Part shown: positions 37,573 to 45,813 of the stretch, one piece after another
How the letters are laid out: each line of letters starts with the position of its first letter
Position numbering within the stretch: the stretch's first letter is position 1
Origin: Hyphomicrobiales bacterium
GTDB lineage: Bacteria > Pseudomonadota > Alphaproteobacteria > Rhizobiales > Rhizobiaceae
DNA: 64,000 nt
NCBI GenBank assembly: GCA_900471925.1
Contig: UCGV01000001.1
Location: 285,648 to 349,647, forward strand
Reading direction: 5' to 3'
Made by a program: the position numbers and the translations under genes
The notes under the pieces: generated by a model
Databases searched by the model: none
Told to the model about the DNA's origin: nothing
Seen by the model: the letters and a program-made list of their open reading frames with translations, nothing else

Positions 37573-37818
37573 GCCGCTAAGCGCCCATTAGAAGTCGAAT
37601 TCCCTAGCGCGCTAATTGCAAAATTTCTCCTGTCGCCCCTCAAAAGAGAATGGGATCGCGAAATCTTGGGATATCGCGCCGTGCAAAAATGTGGTTATGA
37701 AAGTGAATTACTTTCATTTATTCAAAGCCGTGCATAATCGATAGGCCATAGATGCCGGGGGAGTTTCGGTATCGCTGCTCCGAACGCTGGCTTGCGAGCG
37801 AGAGTTGAGGAAAAGCAT

Positions 37819-38691
37819 ATGGCGTTCACGGCAGAGCAACTGGCGCAGAACCCCACCTTTATTGTGAGCATTCGTTTTCTTGCTGGGCAAATGCGCGGCA
37901 TGTTTGATGCGGGACCGCGGCTGGCACGCCTTCTGGCCTCGCATCAGCGCTGGTTGCTGACCCAGACAGCCTATGCGCTGCATCTGGAATATGATCCGCA
38001 GGACGCGACCTCCGGCTTCACTGCCGTGCGGCTGACCGGAAAGATCACGGCGCACAAAATCGCCAGCCGCAACACGGTGCTTGCCTTCATCGAAGAGCTT
38101 TTCACGTACCGCTTCATCGCGCATACGCCCGGAGACGAGCGCCGTCGCCCGCGCCATTTCGAGCCGGCTGAAGTCAGCCATCAAGCCATGTACGGCTGGC
38201 TTCACGCCAATCTTGGAGCGCTCGATCAGCTCGACAATGGCGGCAGGGCTGCGTTCCTTCAGGAAAACCCTTCACTCTTCCGGCTTATCCAGCCGCGTGT
38301 CGCCCATCACTGCCTCGAGGACGTCAATTGGCGCGAGCCGCCCGAACAGGTAGCGCTGTTTCTCTGGACGGAAGCGGGCGGCATGGTCATCGATCATTTC
38401 ATGTCCAGGCTCGATCTCGAAGGCACCGATCCGGAGAAGCTGATGGTCGGCAAGGTCGAAACCCGTGCGCTCGCCGGCGATTTCATGATGTCGCGCACGC
38501 ATCTGCAGCGGCTGCTGGCCAAGGGTGTACAGCGTGGCTGCGTCGGTTGGTCCGACGAGCCGAAAAAGTCGCAGCTCTGGCTATCCCGTGATTTCCTGAG
38601 AGAATATTCGGCCTGGCAGGCGATCAAGTTCGCCTATGTCGATGAAGCTTTCGATTGGGCGAAGGCCAGATTGGAAGATGCGAGCAGCTGA
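37819..38691 (+). CDS. Hypothetical protein (290 residues)
   Basis: Not recognised. The start at ATG 37819 is set by GTTGAGGAAAAG just upstream. A TTG 27 bases earlier would add RBS-encoded residues. The protein is soluble and mixed alpha/beta. The N-terminal part (FLAGQMRGMFDAGPRLARLL, then SRNTVLAFIEELFTYRFI) resembles a helix-turn-helix or MarR-like segment. A second such segment is near FMMSRTHLQRLLAKGVQRGC. It could be a DNA-binding regulator with two winged-helix-like parts, but I would not assign a family. Convergent with a small minus-strand gene. Confidence 0.7.
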   Translation: MAFTAEQLAQNPTFIVSIRFLAGQMRGMFDAGPRLARLLASHQRWLLTQTAYALHLEYDPQDATSGFTAVRLTGKITAHKIASRNTVLAFIEELFTYRFIAHTPGDERRRPRHFEPAEVSHQAMYGWLHANLGALDQLDNGGRAAFLQENPSLFRLIQPRVAHHCLEDVNWREPPEQVALFLWTEAGGMVIDHFMSRLDLEGTDPEKLMVGKVETRALAGDFMMSRTHLQRLLAKGVQRGCVGWSDEPKKSQLWLSRDFLREYSAWQAIKFAYVDEAFDWAKARLEDASS

Positions 38692-38838
38692 TCAGAGCGC
38701 GATGGCGGAATCCGGGCCCTTGATGTCAGAGGGAACTTCGCAAAGCTCACGGCGATACTCGCGCGCTGCGCAGACAGCGACGCGGATCTGCTCGAAGGAA
38801 TCGATATTACGCAGCAGGGAGATCAGGATTGTGGACAT
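38692..38838 (-). CDS. Small hypothetical protein (48 residues)
   Basis: Starts MSTILISLLRNIDSFEQIRV, is amphipathic, and contains two cysteines and a basic centre. AGAAGGA lies 7 bases before the ATG on the minus strand, good support for translation. It starts 67 bp after the end of the other small gene, so they may share a transcript. It ends one base after the stop of the 290-residue gene on the other strand. No family recognised. Confidence 0.5.
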   Translation of the reverse strand: MSTILISLLRNIDSFEQIRVAVCAAREYRRELCEVPSDIKGPDSAIAL

Positions 38839-38905
38839 CGGTCCGTCCTTCTGAAAATGCGAAAAGGCAGGCGAGACGCCTGCCGGATCTACAGTCCCGG
38901 AATTC

Positions 38906-39097
38906 TCAATATTCCTGGAAATCGGCAAAGATGGCGGCAGGACGCGAGGTGCGGCTGCTGATGCCGGTGCCGCGGGCGATCATCTGCTCGTTCGTGGCAA
39001 AGCCGAAACGGCTGTAGCCCTGAGTGGTGCGAACTTGATCGCTTGCTTGGCGCAGGGTTTCAAACCCGCAATGTATAGGACGAAAACGCTTGCTCAT
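38906..39097 (-). CDS. Small hypothetical protein (63 residues)
   Basis: Starts MSKRFRPIHCGFETLRQASD, is basic and soluble, and ends ASN/ARG-poor with FADFQEY. CAGGAACCAAGG precedes the ATG at a workable distance. The AT-rich region upstream (39100-39230) fits a promoter. Composition and ribosome site favour a real gene, but I recognise no family. It heads a possible two-gene unit with the 48-residue gene. Confidence 0.5.
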   Translation of the reverse strand: MSKRFRPIHCGFETLRQASDQVRTTQGYSRFGFATNEQMIARGTGISSRTSRPAAIFADFQEY

Positions 39098-39231
39098 GGC
39101 CTTGGTTCCTGTTCGTTCCTCCCAAGACACGCCTTCTATATTGCAGTGCAGCATTGATTCTTCAATGCCTCCGTGCAGGATGCAGCCATGCGTTTAATGC
39201 ATGGTGTTTTTCATAATATTTTCAAACTTGG

Positions 39232-40125
39232 CTAATTAGTAAGCAGGGAGAGCTCTTTAAGTCGAGCCCGGAAGGCCAGCAAATCGCTCCAGGCCAGCCG
39301 CTTGTTGACCGGCGCGGTTAACAAGTCCTGCGGATGCAGGCTGGCAATGGCCGGAATGACCTGTTCTGCGACGGCGATTTCTTTCCACCGGCCGCGAAGC
39401 CCATGAATCGTGTCATTTTCACCGAAGAAGAAGCGTGCCGTATAGTTGCCGAGCAACAAAATTGCACGCGGTTCGGCAAGTGCGATTTGCCGCTCTATGA
39501 AGGGGCGGCAGATTTCCGTCTCGGCTGCCGAAGGCATCCGGTTGCCCGGCGGCCGCCAGGGAATGATCTGCGTCAGGAGAATGGTTTCCCGCGTAAGGCC
39601 GATCGAGGCCAGCATCCGGTCCAGCAATTGTCCTTGTCGGCCGGCAAAGGCAGTGCCCTCGCGCTCGTCATCGGCACCCGGCGCCGGGCCGATCACCATG
39701 ATGCGGCTTGATGGATCACCGCTCGCAAAGATGGTCGAACGGGCGCTGTTTTTGAGATTGCAGCCATTGAAGGCTTCAAGCGCCGTCTTCAATTCCACAA
39801 GCGACCGCGCGCTTTCTGCCGCAAAGCGCGCCTGCTGCACGGCTTCGCCGTCGGGAATGGCAGGCTGCGGCCGGGAGCCGTTACTGGCCGGGGCAGGAGC
39901 CGCTGCACGCTGCTGTGGCGCCGGTGCGGCAGGGCGCGATGGCGCCTGGCTTTCCGGTTGCGGCTGTGCTGGTGGTGCCGCCGCGCGGCGTGCCGCTTTC
40001 ATCGCCTCGAATTCGACAAATCGATCGACCGGTTCGTCTTCCAGCAGCCAGTCGACACCCGCTTCCGCATGGAAATGCAGAAGCGCAGCAAGTTCGGCCG
40101 GACTCAGGTCGTTGGCGGAGATCAT
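39232..40125 (-). CDS. Uracil-DNA glycosylase, family 4-like, with altered Fe-S site
   Basis: A 297-residue base-excision repair enzyme. The active-site block is MVIGPAPGADDEREGTAF (around residue 143-160), with LLDRMLASIG after it and ASLHPQDLL (residues 261-269) as the leucine-loop motif, HPQ instead of HPS. Residues about 50-95 are a proline/alanine/glutamine-rich linker before the catalytic domain. Compared with Thermus family 4 enzymes, ligand cysteines 14 and 86 correspond to F119 and W190 (IIPWRPPGN), while C122 and C206 remain, so a 4Fe-4S cluster may be absent. Minus strand, single gene. Confidence 0.85.
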   Translation of the reverse strand: MISANDLSPAELAALLHFHAEAGVDWLLEDEPVDRFVEFEAMKAARRAAAPPAQPQPESQAPSRPAAPAPQQRAAAPAPASNGSRPQPAIPDGEAVQQARFAAESARSLVELKTALEAFNGCNLKNSARSTIFASGDPSSRIMVIGPAPGADDEREGTAFAGRQGQLLDRMLASIGLTRETILLTQIIPWRPPGNRMPSAAETEICRPFIERQIALAEPRAILLLGNYTARFFFGENDTIHGLRGRWKEIAVAEQVIPAIASLHPQDLLTAPVNKRLAWSDLLAFRARLKELSLLTN

Positions 40126-40229
40126 GGGCAGACCTTAGCGGAGCGAAAACGGCATTGAAAGGGCGGGCGCCGTTTCGACCGTCATTGCCCCGGCTATTGC
40201 ACAGTCCCCTGTTGGCGAAGGGGCCTCTA

Positions 40230-41525
40230 CTACTGAACGGTCCATTGGCTAATGTCGTCGCGTTCGCCGATCAGGGCGAGACCGTGGGCGATGGAGAGCA
40301 GTTCGCCGCCGCTCTCGATCTTGCCGCTGTCGAAACGCTCGGTGAAGATGCGCCGCACGGCCGGCACGAAGGATGTGCCGCCGGTCAGGAACACCTTGTC
40401 GATGCCGGAAGCCTCCGTGTTGGTCTTCTCCAGCACTTCGTCGAGCGCGCCTTCGATGCGGGCGAGATCGTCGACGATCCAGCTTTCGAAGTCGCTGCGC
40501 TTGATCGTGCGCTGACCCGCCTTGCCGAGCGGAGCGAAATCGAACGGTGCTTCCTCAGCTGAAGACAGTGCCATCTTCGTTGCCGAGACCGCCTGATAGA
40601 GCGGATAGCCTTCGTCATGATCGATGAGGTCGATGAAGGTTTCCAGCTTTTCCGGCTCCAGCGCCGTACGAACCAGCTTCTTCAGATCCTCGAATTCACG
40701 TGAAGTCTTGAAGATCGACAGCTGGTTCCAGCGGCTGAAGCTCGCATAATAATTCGAGGGAACCTCAAGGATCTTATCGAAGCTCTTGAAGTGGCTGCCC
40801 TTGCCGATTTGCGGCGCGACGATGTTGTCGATCATGCGCGCATCGAAATGATCGCCGGCAACGCCCACGCCCGAATGGCCGATCGGCGTTGCCGTCAGGT
40901 TGCCGGCCGTGGTCTCGAAGCGGATCAGCGAATAGTCGGTCGTGCCGCCGCCGAAGTCGGCGACGAGAACTGTCGCATCGGACTTCAGGTTCTGCGCGAA
41001 GTAGAAAGCGGCCGCAACAGGCTCATAGACATAATGAATTTCCGGAAAGCCGAAACGCGTAAGGGCTTCGTTGTAGCGCTGCACAGCAAGTGCCGCATCC
41101 GGGCTCGCGCCGGCAAAATGCACCGGACGGCCGGCAATGATACGCTGTACGTCCCCCGGCCAGTTTTCGCCGGCATAATGGCGCAGGCGCCGGATGAAGA
41201 TTTCCATCAGGTCTTCGAAGCTCTGTCGCTTGCCGAAGATGATCGTGCCCTGGAAGAGGGCGCTTGCTGCAAAAGTCTTGATCGACTGCAGGAATCGACA
41301 GTCTCCGGGATTGTCGATGAACTGCTGGATTGCCGCGTGGCCGGCTTCCACCTTCAGCGCCGAGGCACCGAGCTGCGGATCCTTCATGAAGGAAAGCGCC
41401 GTGCGCATGCTGTCCACCGTGCCCGCGCTGCTGGTCAGCGATATGGAGTGGGTATCGGCGCCGCCGTCTGCGAGCGCCAGAACGGTGTTGGTCGTGCCGA
41501 AGTCAAGCCCGAGCGCCTGTGCCAT
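40230..41525 (-). CDS. Hsp70 family protein (YegD-like)
   Basis: A 431-residue actin/Hsp70-fold ATPase. ALGLDFGTTNTVLAL is the phosphate-1 motif, VLVADFGGGTTDYSL the phosphate-2 motif, and KVFLTGGTSFVPAVRRIF the adenosine motif. It lacks the substrate-binding and lid domains of DnaK, so it is the short YegD type. The client or partner is unknown. CAGGAG lies before the ATG, and two small hairpins occur upstream (41564-41607). Likely monocistronic. Confidence 0.88.
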   Translation of the reverse strand: MAQALGLDFGTTNTVLALADGGADTHSISLTSSAGTVDSMRTALSFMKDPQLGASALKVEAGHAAIQQFIDNPGDCRFLQSIKTFAASALFQGTIIFGKRQSFEDLMEIFIRRLRHYAGENWPGDVQRIIAGRPVHFAGASPDAALAVQRYNEALTRFGFPEIHYVYEPVAAAFYFAQNLKSDATVLVADFGGGTTDYSLIRFETTAGNLTATPIGHSGVGVAGDHFDARMIDNIVAPQIGKGSHFKSFDKILEVPSNYYASFSRWNQLSIFKTSREFEDLKKLVRTALEPEKLETFIDLIDHDEGYPLYQAVSATKMALSSAEEAPFDFAPLGKAGQRTIKRSDFESWIVDDLARIEGALDEVLEKTNTEASGIDKVFLTGGTSFVPAVRRIFTERFDSGKIESGGELLSIAHGLALIGERDDISQWTVQ

Positions 41526-41563
41526 GGCCGTGCTCCTGTCAAATATGTCGAAAATCTATGGAC

Positions 41564-41607
41564 CGGGGCAGATGCCCCGAAATGCGAAAGGGCGCTATGC
41601 TGCGCCC
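41564..41607. repeat. Two tandem GC-rich hairpins upstream of the Hsp70-like gene
   Basis: CGGGGC/GCCCCG (41564-41579, 4-base loop) and GGGCGC/GCGCCC (41590-41607, 6-base loop) lie 38-82 bp before the Hsp70-like start. They could be leader structures of that gene or merely fortuitous. No T tract marks either as a terminator. Confidence 0.35.
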
Positions 41608-41814
41608 CCGAAGATGTTTTGAGAGGCGCGTGATCGCACAGGAGAGGGCGGAAAGCAACCCGCCTCAACGGGTTTTGAAAATACGTGCGTTCGGCTGCCA
41701 GCCCGCACTCTGCAATGACCTAATTCAATTTATGCCTGACCGAAAATATCGTCGTTTGATCGAGGCCTCGGGGCCGGCCTAGAAAGCCCGTGTTGAACGA
41801 TACGGAGAACGAGA

Positions 41815-42639
41815 GTGGCTTTCGAAAAGCGTCTTCTTCTGGCTTTTTCCCTGAGTATAGCTGCAATGTCCCTGAGCGCTGCTCAGGTCCGCGCTGCCGA
41901 TCCGATCCGCTGCACCGTCATCATCGACGAGAAGACCGGCGAGACAGTCTATCGTCAGGGCAATTGTGATCAGGGTTTCTATCCGCAATCGACCTTCAAA
42001 TTGCCCTTGGCCATGATGGGTTTTGATTCCGGCATTCTGGTCGATGAGCACGATCCGCTTTGGAAATATGATCCGAAGCTCAAGCGGTCCAAGCGCGAGC
42101 AGCAGGATACCGATCCGACCATATGGGAGCGTGATTCCATCGTCTGGTTTTCCCAGGCCCTGACCCGCAAGCTCGGCAAGCGCGCCTTTGCCGATTACGT
42201 CAAGCGCTTCGGCTACGGCAATCAGGATGTGACGGGCGGGCCCGGCAATACGGATGGGCTGACCGAATCCTGGCTAATGTCTTCGCTGAAGATCTCGGCC
42301 GAGGATCAGGTGCAGTTCATTCGCCGTTTCCGTATCGGCAGCCTGCCGATTTCGGAGCGGGCGCGGCAGATGACGGAGGCGATCATTCCGCATTTCGAGG
42401 CGGCTGACGGCTGGCATATCCAGGGCAAGACGGGATCAGGCTGGCTGCGCGACGTCACCGGCAAGACCAATTACGAACGCCCGCTCGGCTGGTTCGTCGG
42501 TTGGGCGACAAGGGGCGATCGACGCCTCGTCTTCGCGCGGCTCTACATTGCCAATCACCGATACAAGGACAATCCCATCAGCTTCGAGACACGGGATTCG
42601 CTGGTGGCGGATCTCCCCGGCCTTGTGGCCGGTCAATGA
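41815..42639 (+). CDS. Class D (OXA-type) beta-lactamase
   Basis: A 274-residue exported serine hydrolase. A signal peptide (LLLAFSLSIAAMSLSAAQVRA) is followed by the class D motifs in order: S59-T-F-K62 (catalytic serine, carbamylated lysine), S108-I-V110, Y134-G-N136, W153, and K205-T-G207. All key residues of an active class D enzyme are present. The start is the GTG at 41815 with GGAG upstream. A strong terminator follows at 42662. Which beta-lactams it cleaves cannot be read from sequence. Environmental rhizobia often carry intrinsic OXA-like enzymes. Convergent with the RND pump gene. Confidence 0.92.
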   Translation: MAFEKRLLLAFSLSIAAMSLSAAQVRAADPIRCTVIIDEKTGETVYRQGNCDQGFYPQSTFKLPLAMMGFDSGILVDEHDPLWKYDPKLKRSKREQQDTDPTIWERDSIVWFSQALTRKLGKRAFADYVKRFGYGNQDVTGGPGNTDGLTESWLMSSLKISAEDQVQFIRRFRIGSLPISERARQMTEAIIPHFEAADGWHIQGKTGSGWLRDVTGKTNYERPLGWFVGWATRGDRRLVFARLYIANHRYKDNPISFETRDSLVADLPGLVAGQ

Positions 42640-42661
42640 GATGAAAAGATAGCTGAAATGT

Positions 42662-42687
42662 AAAGGGCGCCGGAAGGCGCCCTTTTT
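42662..42687 (+). terminator. Rho-independent terminator after the beta-lactamase gene
   Basis: AAAGGGCGCC (42662-42671), tetraloop GGAA, then GGCGCCCTTT (42676-42685), followed by further Ts: a 10-bp stem and a T run of five. It lies 22 bp after the class D gene stop and just before the convergent RND gene stop, so it may serve both. Confidence 0.85.
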
Positions 42688-42693
42688 GTCTCG

Positions 42694-45600
42694 TTATTCC
42701 GCGGCCATCGCCCGCGGTTCCTCTTCCTTGTGCTCTTCCTTCTTCTTGCGGCTGAGCAGGCGGTTGAGGAAATTGCCGAAGCGGTCCATCTCCACGAAGA
42801 TGACGGGCGTGATGAACAGCGTCAGAAGCTGCGACACGATCAGGCCACCGACGACGGCGATGCCGAGCGGCTGGCGCAGTTCCGAACTGGCGCCGGTGCC
42901 GAGCGCGATCGGCAGGGCGCCGAGCAGGGCGCAGAAGGTGGTCATCATGATCGGGCGGAAGCGTCGCACACAGGCTTCGTGGATCGCCGGCGTCGCCTTC
43001 TCGCCCGTCGTTCGCATCGTTTCCACCGCGACGTCGATCATCATGATCGCGTTCTTCTTGACGATACCGATCAGCATCAAGAGGCCGATAAGGGCGATGA
43101 TCGACAAGTCGAAGCCCATGATCTTCAGCGCCAGCAGCGCACCGAAAGCCGCCGCCGGCAGACCGGAGAGGATGGTAAGCGGGTGGATGAAGCTTTCGTA
43201 GAGCACACCGAGTACGACATAGATGGTCAGCACCGCAGCCAGGATCAGATAGGGCGTGTTACCCTGTGACTGCTCGAAGATCTGCGCCGTGCCGCCGTAG
43301 GACGTGAAGACGTCCGCCGGCATGTTGAGGTCCTTCTTGATCTGGTCGATCTGCGCGGTCGCGTCGCTGAGCGAAACGCCTTCCGGCAGGTTGAAGGACA
43401 CGGTCGTCGAAACCAACTGACCCGTCTGGTTGATGGTAACGGGGCCGGTCGTGCGCTCGACATGCGCAAAGTTCGATAGCGGCACCAGGCTGCCGTTCGA
43501 CGAGGCGACGCGGATTTCCGCAAGCTTCTGGTCGTCCCAGGGCTTGCTCGTGTCATACTCGACGATCACGTCATAGCTGTCGCCGGTCGACTGTATCTCG
43601 GCCGCCGTATAGCTGCTGAAGGATTCCTGCAGCGTCGTGCGCAGCGTGTCATTGTCGATGCCGTAGCCGGCTGCCCGTTCCGCATCGATGACGATATTGG
43701 CCTGCAGCGCATTGTTCTGTGCGTCCGAGGTCACGTCGGTGAACAGGCGGGTATCACTGCGCATTGCTGCCTGGATCTTGCCGGCCCAGAGATTGGTCTG
43801 GTCGGCATTCAGAGCCTGAACGACGAGCTGATACTGGCTGGCGGTCTGGCGGCCGCCGAAGCGCAGGCTCTGGTTCGGCGTCACGAAGGCCTGCAAGCCG
43901 GGGATCTTGTTGATCGCCGTGCGCAACTCGCGCAGCGTCTGGTCAAGTGGCGGACGCTGGTCCTTGTCCTTCAGTTCGACGAACATCGAACCGTTGTTCT
44001 GCGGCTTGCTGGGATTGCCGCCGACGGTCGACATGACATGGTTGACCGCCGGGTTCGCCTTGACGGCGGCGGCTGCCTGCTGCTGCAGGTTTACCATCGC
44101 CGAGTAGGAGATATCCTGGCGCGCCTGAGTGCTGACCGTCAGGCGGCCGATATCTTCCTGCGGGAAGAAGCTCGTCGGCAGCGTCATGAAGAAATAGATC
44201 GTCAGCGCCACCGAGCCGAGGAAGAAACCAAGGACGATGGGGCGATGGCGAAGGCACCAGCCGACAGCCCTGTCATAGCCGCTCAGCGTCCGCTCGAAAC
44301 CGGCGTCGAAGATGCGGATGACCAGATTCGGACGGGAGTGATTCTCCGAAAGGCGCGAACCGAGCATCGGCGTCACCGTCAACGAGACGATGGCCGAGGA
44401 TATGATTGCGATCGCCACCACCATGCCGAATTCGTTGAACACACGGCCGACGACGCCGCCCATCAGCAGGATCGGGATGAAGACTGCGATCAGCGAGACA
44501 GACATGGAAATGATCGTGTAGCTGACTTCGGCCGCACCCTTGATCGCCGCTTCGCGGACAGGCATGCCCTCCTCGATATGGCGCAGGATGTTTTCCAGCA
44601 TGACGATCGCGTCATCGACCACAAGGCCCACCGCGAGTGTCAGGCCTAGCAGCGAAATATTATCGACGCTGTATCCCAGCACATACATCATGCCGAAGGT
44701 CGAGATCAGCGACAGCGGAACGGCAAGGCCCGGAATGATGGTCGCAGCCGGGTGACCGGTGAAGAGATAGATGACGAGAACGACGAGGCCGATCGTCAAA
44801 AGCAGCGTGAACTTCACGTCCGAGATAGCATCACGGATCGGCTTTGCCGCATCGTTCATCAGAACCGTATTGACCGAAGGCGGGATCTCGGCGTGCAGCT
44901 GCGGCAGCTTGGCATTGATCGCGTCCACGACGTCGACCGTATTGGCATCCGGCTGGCGCTGGATGGCAAGGATGATGCCGCGCTGGCCGTCATACCAACT
45001 GCCCGTATACTGGTTCTGTACGCTGTCCTGAACATCTGCGACGTCGTCGAGATGGATCGGCGCGCCGTTCGGATTGGCAATGACGAGCGAACGGAACTGC
45101 TCGGCATTGACGCGCTGCGTGTTCGCATTGATCGTCATGCTCTGCGAATTGTTCTGCAAAGTACCGACCGGGGCCTGGCTGTTGGCCGAAGCGATCGCCT
45201 TGTTGACCGTATCGATGCCGATGCCGCGGGTAAGCAGCTTGTTGGGATCGACTTCGACGCGCACCGCATAGGTCTGCGCACCGAAAACGCTGACTTCGGC
45301 AACGCCGGGTAGGGTCGAAAGCGAAGGCGAAATGATGTCTTCGGCGATCTCGTCGAGCTTGCTGCGCGGCATCGTATCGCTCTGCACCGCAAGCAGCATG
45401 ATCGGCGCATCGGCCGGGTTTGTCTTGCGATAGCTCGGCGGCGTCGTCATGTTATCAGGCAGCTGCCGGGTCGCATGTGAAATGGCTGCCTGCACGTCAG
45501 CGGCAGCCGCATCGATATCGCGGTTCAGGTCGAACTGCAGCACGATGCTGGTATTGCCGAGTGAACTCGACGCGCTGATTTCGCTGATGCCGGGGATCGT

Positions 45601-45813
45601 TTCGAACTGCTTGATCAGCGGTGTTGCGACAGAGGTCGCCATGGTTTGCGGCGAAGCGCCGGTCAACTGTGCCGAAACGTTGATGGTCGGAAAGTCAACC
45701 TGCGGCAAGGCCGCGACGGGTACCAGCTGATAACCCGCAAGTCCGGCCAGAACGACGCCGATGGCAAGCAGCGTCGTTGCAACAGGGCGCTGAATACAGA
45801 AATTCGGGATCAT
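42694..45813 (-). CDS. RND efflux pump inner-membrane permease (HAE1/MdtB-MdtC type)
   Basis: A 1039-residue proton-driven multidrug pump. It has the duplicated RND layout: transmembrane helix 1, a large periplasmic loop, helices 2-6, then the second half. VGLVVDDAIVMLENILRHIE carries the paired aspartates of helix 4. The N-terminus (CIQRPVATTLLAIGVVLAGL) and PQVDFPTINVSAQLTGASPQ are typical of MdtB/MdtC-like members. Full length. Its start overlaps the end of the adaptor gene by ATGA. The outer-membrane component is not encoded here. Confidence 0.92.
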   Translation of the reverse strand: MIPNFCIQRPVATTLLAIGVVLAGLAGYQLVPVAALPQVDFPTINVSAQLTGASPQTMATSVATPLIKQFETIPGISEISASSSLGNTSIVLQFDLNRDIDAAAADVQAAISHATRQLPDNMTTPPSYRKTNPADAPIMLLAVQSDTMPRSKLDEIAEDIISPSLSTLPGVAEVSVFGAQTYAVRVEVDPNKLLTRGIGIDTVNKAIASANSQAPVGTLQNNSQSMTINANTQRVNAEQFRSLVIANPNGAPIHLDDVADVQDSVQNQYTGSWYDGQRGIILAIQRQPDANTVDVVDAINAKLPQLHAEIPPSVNTVLMNDAAKPIRDAISDVKFTLLLTIGLVVLVIYLFTGHPAATIIPGLAVPLSLISTFGMMYVLGYSVDNISLLGLTLAVGLVVDDAIVMLENILRHIEEGMPVREAAIKGAAEVSYTIISMSVSLIAVFIPILLMGGVVGRVFNEFGMVVAIAIISSAIVSLTVTPMLGSRLSENHSRPNLVIRIFDAGFERTLSGYDRAVGWCLRHRPIVLGFFLGSVALTIYFFMTLPTSFFPQEDIGRLTVSTQARQDISYSAMVNLQQQAAAAVKANPAVNHVMSTVGGNPSKPQNNGSMFVELKDKDQRPPLDQTLRELRTAINKIPGLQAFVTPNQSLRFGGRQTASQYQLVVQALNADQTNLWAGKIQAAMRSDTRLFTDVTSDAQNNALQANIVIDAERAAGYGIDNDTLRTTLQESFSSYTAAEIQSTGDSYDVIVEYDTSKPWDDQKLAEIRVASSNGSLVPLSNFAHVERTTGPVTINQTGQLVSTTVSFNLPEGVSLSDATAQIDQIKKDLNMPADVFTSYGGTAQIFEQSQGNTPYLILAAVLTIYVVLGVLYESFIHPLTILSGLPAAAFGALLALKIMGFDLSIIALIGLLMLIGIVKKNAIMMIDVAVETMRTTGEKATPAIHEACVRRFRPIMMTTFCALLGALPIALGTGASSELRQPLGIAVVGGLIVSQLLTLFITPVIFVEMDRFGNFLNRLLSRKKKEEHKEEEPRAMAAE

